Shown: piece after piece, positions 7,074 through 9,224 of the stretch
Numbering within the stretch: the first letter of the stretch is position 1
Layout: every line of letters begins with the position of its first letter
Assembly: GCA_934621705.1 (NCBI GenBank)
Contig: CAKTUP010000082.1
Span: forward strand, 1 to 9,224
Reading direction: 5' to 3'
Length of the DNA stretch: 9,224 nucleotides
Source: an uncultured Petrimonas sp.
GTDB taxonomy: Bacteria > Bacteroidota > Bacteroidia > Bacteroidales > Dysgonomonadaceae
Notes under the pieces: generated by a model
The model's database searches: none
What the model saw: the letters and a program-made list of their open reading frames with translations, nothing else
Told to the model about the DNA's origin: nothing
Position numbers and translations under genes: made by a program

Positions 7074-7239
7074 TTTGATGAGATTTGTGAATTATTACGA
7101 TCTTTGATTTTTTAAAGATGCAATATAACACATTTACAAACAAAACACTACTGATAATTGCGTTTTTTTGAAATTTTTAAGGGTTGTGGTTGTTAGACTT
7201 GAGCTATCCCAAAAACCAATAAATTTTGTTGATATGCTC
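7074..7239. other. AT-rich region upstream of the pirin gene
   Basis: Roughly 165 bases between the pirin start and the 21-base tandem array. It should hold the pirin promoter, but no full TTTG/TAnnTTTG pair is visible. A small imperfect stem is possible (ATCTTT 7100-7105 with AAAGAT 7114-7119). Nothing else is recognised. Confidence 0.5.
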
Positions 7240-7401
7240 TTCTTTACATCCCACGCGTGTCTCTTCACTGCCTACACGGGTTTCTCCATTACCCACACGC
7301 CCTTCTTTACACCCTACACGGGCTTCTTCACTTTCTACATGTCCTTCTTTATATCCCACATGGACTTCTTCACTGCCCACGCGCCTTTCTTCACTACCCA
7401 C
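7204..7401 (-). pseudogene. Possible small or decaying heptapeptide-repeat ORF within the 21-base array
   Basis: Open minus-strand frame of 65 codons from a GTG at 7399-7401 to TAG at 7204-7206. It reads eight consecutive heptads of form VG[S/C/Y][E/K]E-x-[R/H], then a non-repeat tail INKIYWFLG. The same frame continues upstream (R-R-V-G-S-K-Q-R-H) into units 9-13 but meets TAA in unit 10 (7429-7431), then TAA and TGA in unit 12. No ATG, ribosome site or promoter is seen, so the true start may be lost or the ORF may never be translated. The support for coding is that units differ mainly at silent positions of this frame. It resembles no family I recognise. This may equally be non-coding repeat DNA. 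Confidence 0.25.
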
Positions 7402-7512
7402 ATGCCTTTGTTTACTGCCTACACGCCTTTAATTACCGACCACATGCTCTTCTTTACTGCCCACACGGCTTTATTTATCTCTCCTTCAGGAATAATCACT
7501 TCCCACGCAGCG
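7240..7512. repeat. Array of thirteen 21-base tandem repeats
   Basis: Thirteen consecutive units of exactly 21 bases with no insertion or deletion, starting at 7240, 7261, 7282 and so on. A typical plus-strand unit is TTCTTCACTGCC followed by CACRCGNNT. Units differ by several substitutions; unit 12 (7471-7491) is the most diverged and unit 13 (7492-7512) partly so. Because 21 is divisible by three and the units lack stop codons on the plus strand, all three plus frames stay open across most of the array. In the minus frame the units read x-[R/H]-V-G-[S/C/Y]-[E/K]-E. There are no spacers, so this is not CRISPR. It sits between the pruA terminator and the pirin upstream region. Confidence 0.92.
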
Positions 7513-7516
7513 ATAT

Positions 7517-7555
7517 TTAAAATAAATCGAGGGCGTTACTTCACGTAACGCCCTC
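7517..7555 (-). terminator. Rho-independent terminator of the pruA gene
   Basis: GAGGGCGTTAC (7529-7539) and GTAACGCCCTC (7545-7555) form a perfect 11-base GC-rich stem with a 5-base loop, starting 11 bases past the pruA stop. In the minus direction the stem is followed by GATTTATTTTAAA, an imperfect U-rich tract. This should separate proline catabolism from the downstream repeat array. Confidence 0.85.
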
Positions 7556-7566
7556 CGTATTTAAAA

Positions 7567-9198
7567 TCAGTCCTCCAAAAAATTAGGATACATATAATCC
7601 GTTGCCGGAACGAAGGTTTCTTTTATGGTTTGCGGAGAAACCCAACGCAATAGGTTGAAAATTGAGCCTGCCTTATCGTTAGTTCCCGATGCGCGTCCGC
7701 CGCCAAACGGCTGCTGGTCAACCACGGCGCCGGTGGGCTTGTCGTTGATGTAGAAATTACCTGCGGTATGGGTGAGGCGCGCGGTCATTTTCTCGATATT
7801 GGCCCTGTCGGCCGAGAAGATGGCGCCGGTGAGCGCGTAATCGGTTGTGGTATCGAGGATATCGAGCGTTTCGTCTAACTTTTTCGGGTCGTAAACAAAC
7901 ACGGTGAGGATGGGACCGAAAAGTTCTTCGCGCATGGTAACGTAATCGGGTTTTTTGGCCAGAATAACCGTTGGCTCAATAAAATAACCTTTCGATTTGT
8001 CGTAGTTGCCGCCCATAATTACTTCGGCATCGGCTGATTTCCGGGCATTGTCGATCTCTTTCGACAATTTGTTGAACGACTCTTCATCGATAACCGCATT
8101 CACGAAATTAGTGAAATCTTCGGGCACGCCCATTTTTATCGATTTCAAGTCGGCTTCCATAAATTTCTTCACATCGTCCCACAAATTTTTCGGGATATAC
8201 GCCCGCGATGCGGCAGAACATTTTTGTCCCTGATATTCGAACGCTCCGCGTGTGAGTGCGGTGGCCACTTGTTTGGCATTGGCGGTGGAGTCGGCAAAAA
8301 CGTAGTCTTTTCCGCCGGTTTCGCCCACAATGCGCGGATACGATTTGTATTTCTCCATGTTTCCGGCAATGGTTTTCCACATTCCGTTGAACACGCCGGT
8401 GGAACCGGTAAAATGCAGTCCGGCAAATTCGCGATGATTGAAAATAACATCGGCAGCTTCTCTTCCGCCCACGTAAACCAGGTTGATAACGCCATCGGGC
8501 AATCCGGCTTCTTTCAACACCTTCATAATGAGGTGAGCCGAGTAAACCGCCGTTTTCGACGGTTTCCACACCACCGTGTTGCCCATCAGCGCGGGCGCTC
8601 CGCCCAAGTTGGCGGCAATGGAGGTGAAGTTGAACGGCGTGAGTGCAAACACAAATCCTTCCAGCGGACGCCAAACCGTGCGGTTCCAGATTCCGGGCGA
8701 CGAGTTGGGCTGCATGGCGTACAGGTCGTACATATTTTTTACGTTGTAGCGGTAGAAATCGATCAGCTCGCACACGGCATCAATCTCCGATTGGTAAGCG
8801 TTTTTCGATTGGCCGATCATAGTAACGGCATTAAAATCGTACCGATACGGGCCGGCAATCAGTTCGGCGGCTTTCAGGAAAATGGCGGCGCGGCTTTCCC
8901 AATGCATCGCTTCCCACGCCGGTTTGGCTTTCAGCGCGGCATCGATGGCCAGTTGCACGTGCGATTTATCGCCCTGATGATAATGTCCGAGCAAATGTTG
9001 GTGATCGTGCGGCGGGCGGATATCGGCTAAGTTTCCGGTGCGGATTTCTTTTCCGTCGATAATCATCGGAATGTCCAATCCTCCTTTGCTCAATTCGGCA
9101 AGTTTCAATTTTAGGGCTTGTCTTTCAGGCGATCCCGGAGCGTAGCTCAACACGGGTTCGTTCTTAACTTCGGGTAATTTGTAAACTCCTTTTGGCAT
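7567..9198 (-). CDS. pruA: L-glutamate gamma-semialdehyde (1-pyrroline-5-carboxylate) dehydrogenase
   Basis: A 543-residue NAD(P)-dependent aldehyde dehydrogenase oxidising glutamate semialdehyde (P5C) to glutamate, the second step of proline catabolism. The N terminus NEPVLSYAPGSPERQAL (13-29) is diagnostic of the monofunctional, eukaryotic-like ALDH4 branch rather than a PutA fusion or the Bacillus RocA type. Seen: the catalytic-loop Asn190 (TPFNFTS), Lys212 (VVWKPSKT) for the cofactor, the FTGS nucleotide turn (263-266), the general base Glu293 (GETGGKD), the nucleophile Cys327 (GQKCSAASR), EELFGPIL (424-431), and SGTNDKAGS (504-512) for substrate carboxylate binding. Length is normal, with no signal peptide. 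The ATG at 9196-9198 is supported by the family N terminus. Only 26 bases are visible upstream, so the promoter and any proline dehydrogenase partner are outside. A strong terminator follows. Confidence 0.96.
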   Translation of the reverse strand: MPKGVYKLPEVKNEPVLSYAPGSPERQALKLKLAELSKGGLDIPMIIDGKEIRTGNLADIRPPHDHQHLLGHYHQGDKSHVQLAIDAALKAKPAWEAMHWESRAAIFLKAAELIAGPYRYDFNAVTMIGQSKNAYQSEIDAVCELIDFYRYNVKNMYDLYAMQPNSSPGIWNRTVWRPLEGFVFALTPFNFTSIAANLGGAPALMGNTVVWKPSKTAVYSAHLIMKVLKEAGLPDGVINLVYVGGREAADVIFNHREFAGLHFTGSTGVFNGMWKTIAGNMEKYKSYPRIVGETGGKDYVFADSTANAKQVATALTRGAFEYQGQKCSAASRAYIPKNLWDDVKKFMEADLKSIKMGVPEDFTNFVNAVIDEESFNKLSKEIDNARKSADAEVIMGGNYDKSKGYFIEPTVILAKKPDYVTMREELFGPILTVFVYDPKKLDETLDILDTTTDYALTGAIFSADRANIEKMTARLTHTAGNFYINDKPTGAVVDQQPFGGGRASGTNDKAGSIFNLLRWVSPQTIKETFVPATDYMYPNFLED

Positions 9199-9224
9199 AA
9201 AATTAATGTTTTTGTGTGGTTTTT

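Noticed and set aside
7240..7512. CRISPR array
   Set aside because: Units are contiguous with no spacers, diverged from one another, and no cas gene is present.
7168..7548. Plus-strand open frame through the 21-base array (heptads like FFTAHTG), starting at TTG
   Set aside because: Openness is a by-product of stop-free 21-base units; all three plus frames are open across most of it. Its unit changes are amino-acid altering, the start is TTG with no ribosome site, and the frame runs into the pruA terminator hairpin.
8224..9030. Long plus-strand open frame of 268 codons opposite pruA
   Set aside because: It is antisense to a full-length, motif-complete ALDH4-type gene, and its residue composition is typical of an antisense shadow. 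No recognisable domain.

Overview
The window reads as a chromosomal segment from a member of the Bacteroidota. The evidence is a set of TAnnTTTG-type promoter elements (one with a TTTG box 20 bases upstream), start codons mostly without a clear Shine-Dalgarno sequence, and a gene set typical of fermentative, propionate-forming Bacteroidia. A marine or gut Marinilabiliales-like lineage is my guess from general flavour and is not proven. All nine clear genes lie on the minus strand, so transcription runs from high to low coordinates. I see no transposase, integrase, tRNA, rRNA, CRISPR array or phage gene.

In transcription order: (a) 9198-7567 is the eukaryotic-like delta-1-pyrroline-5-carboxylate dehydrogenase of proline catabolism, ending at a strong hairpin terminator. 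(b) 7566-7074 is a 493-base gap holding 13 uninterrupted 21-base tandem units plus the upstream region of the next gene. (c) 7073-4446 is a tight three-gene run: a pirin-family bicupin, an exported seven-blade FG-GAP/VCBS propeller protein and a DUF1801 protein, with 32- and 31-base gaps. (d) 4337-1624 is a housekeeping run: cytidylate kinase, the IspH reductase of the MEP isoprenoid pathway, and ATP-dependent phosphofructokinase. A promoter-like element precedes cmk. A terminator and a good promoter are folded into each other between ispH and pfkA. (e) 1543-1 holds methylmalonyl-CoA epimerase followed by the N-terminal two thirds of a methylmalonyl-CoA decarboxylase / propionyl-CoA carboxylase beta subunit, which runs off the window. 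These two act at consecutive steps of the methylmalonyl-CoA route between succinyl-CoA and propionyl-CoA.

Most of the window is ordinary core metabolism. The one stretch that gene families do not explain is the 21-base tandem array at 7240-7512. Its unit-to-unit changes are mostly silent in one minus-strand frame (consensus x-[R/H]-V-G-[S/C]-[E/K]-E) but amino-acid changing on the plus strand. Stop codons interrupt that frame in the upstream units. This looks like a decaying heptapeptide-repeat ORF. Smaller points are the coding terminator of ispH overlapping the pfkA promoter, a palindrome touching the mce promoter, and short repeated words in the mce-mmdA and cmk-ispH gaps. I did not find convincing evidence of a new multi-gene system.
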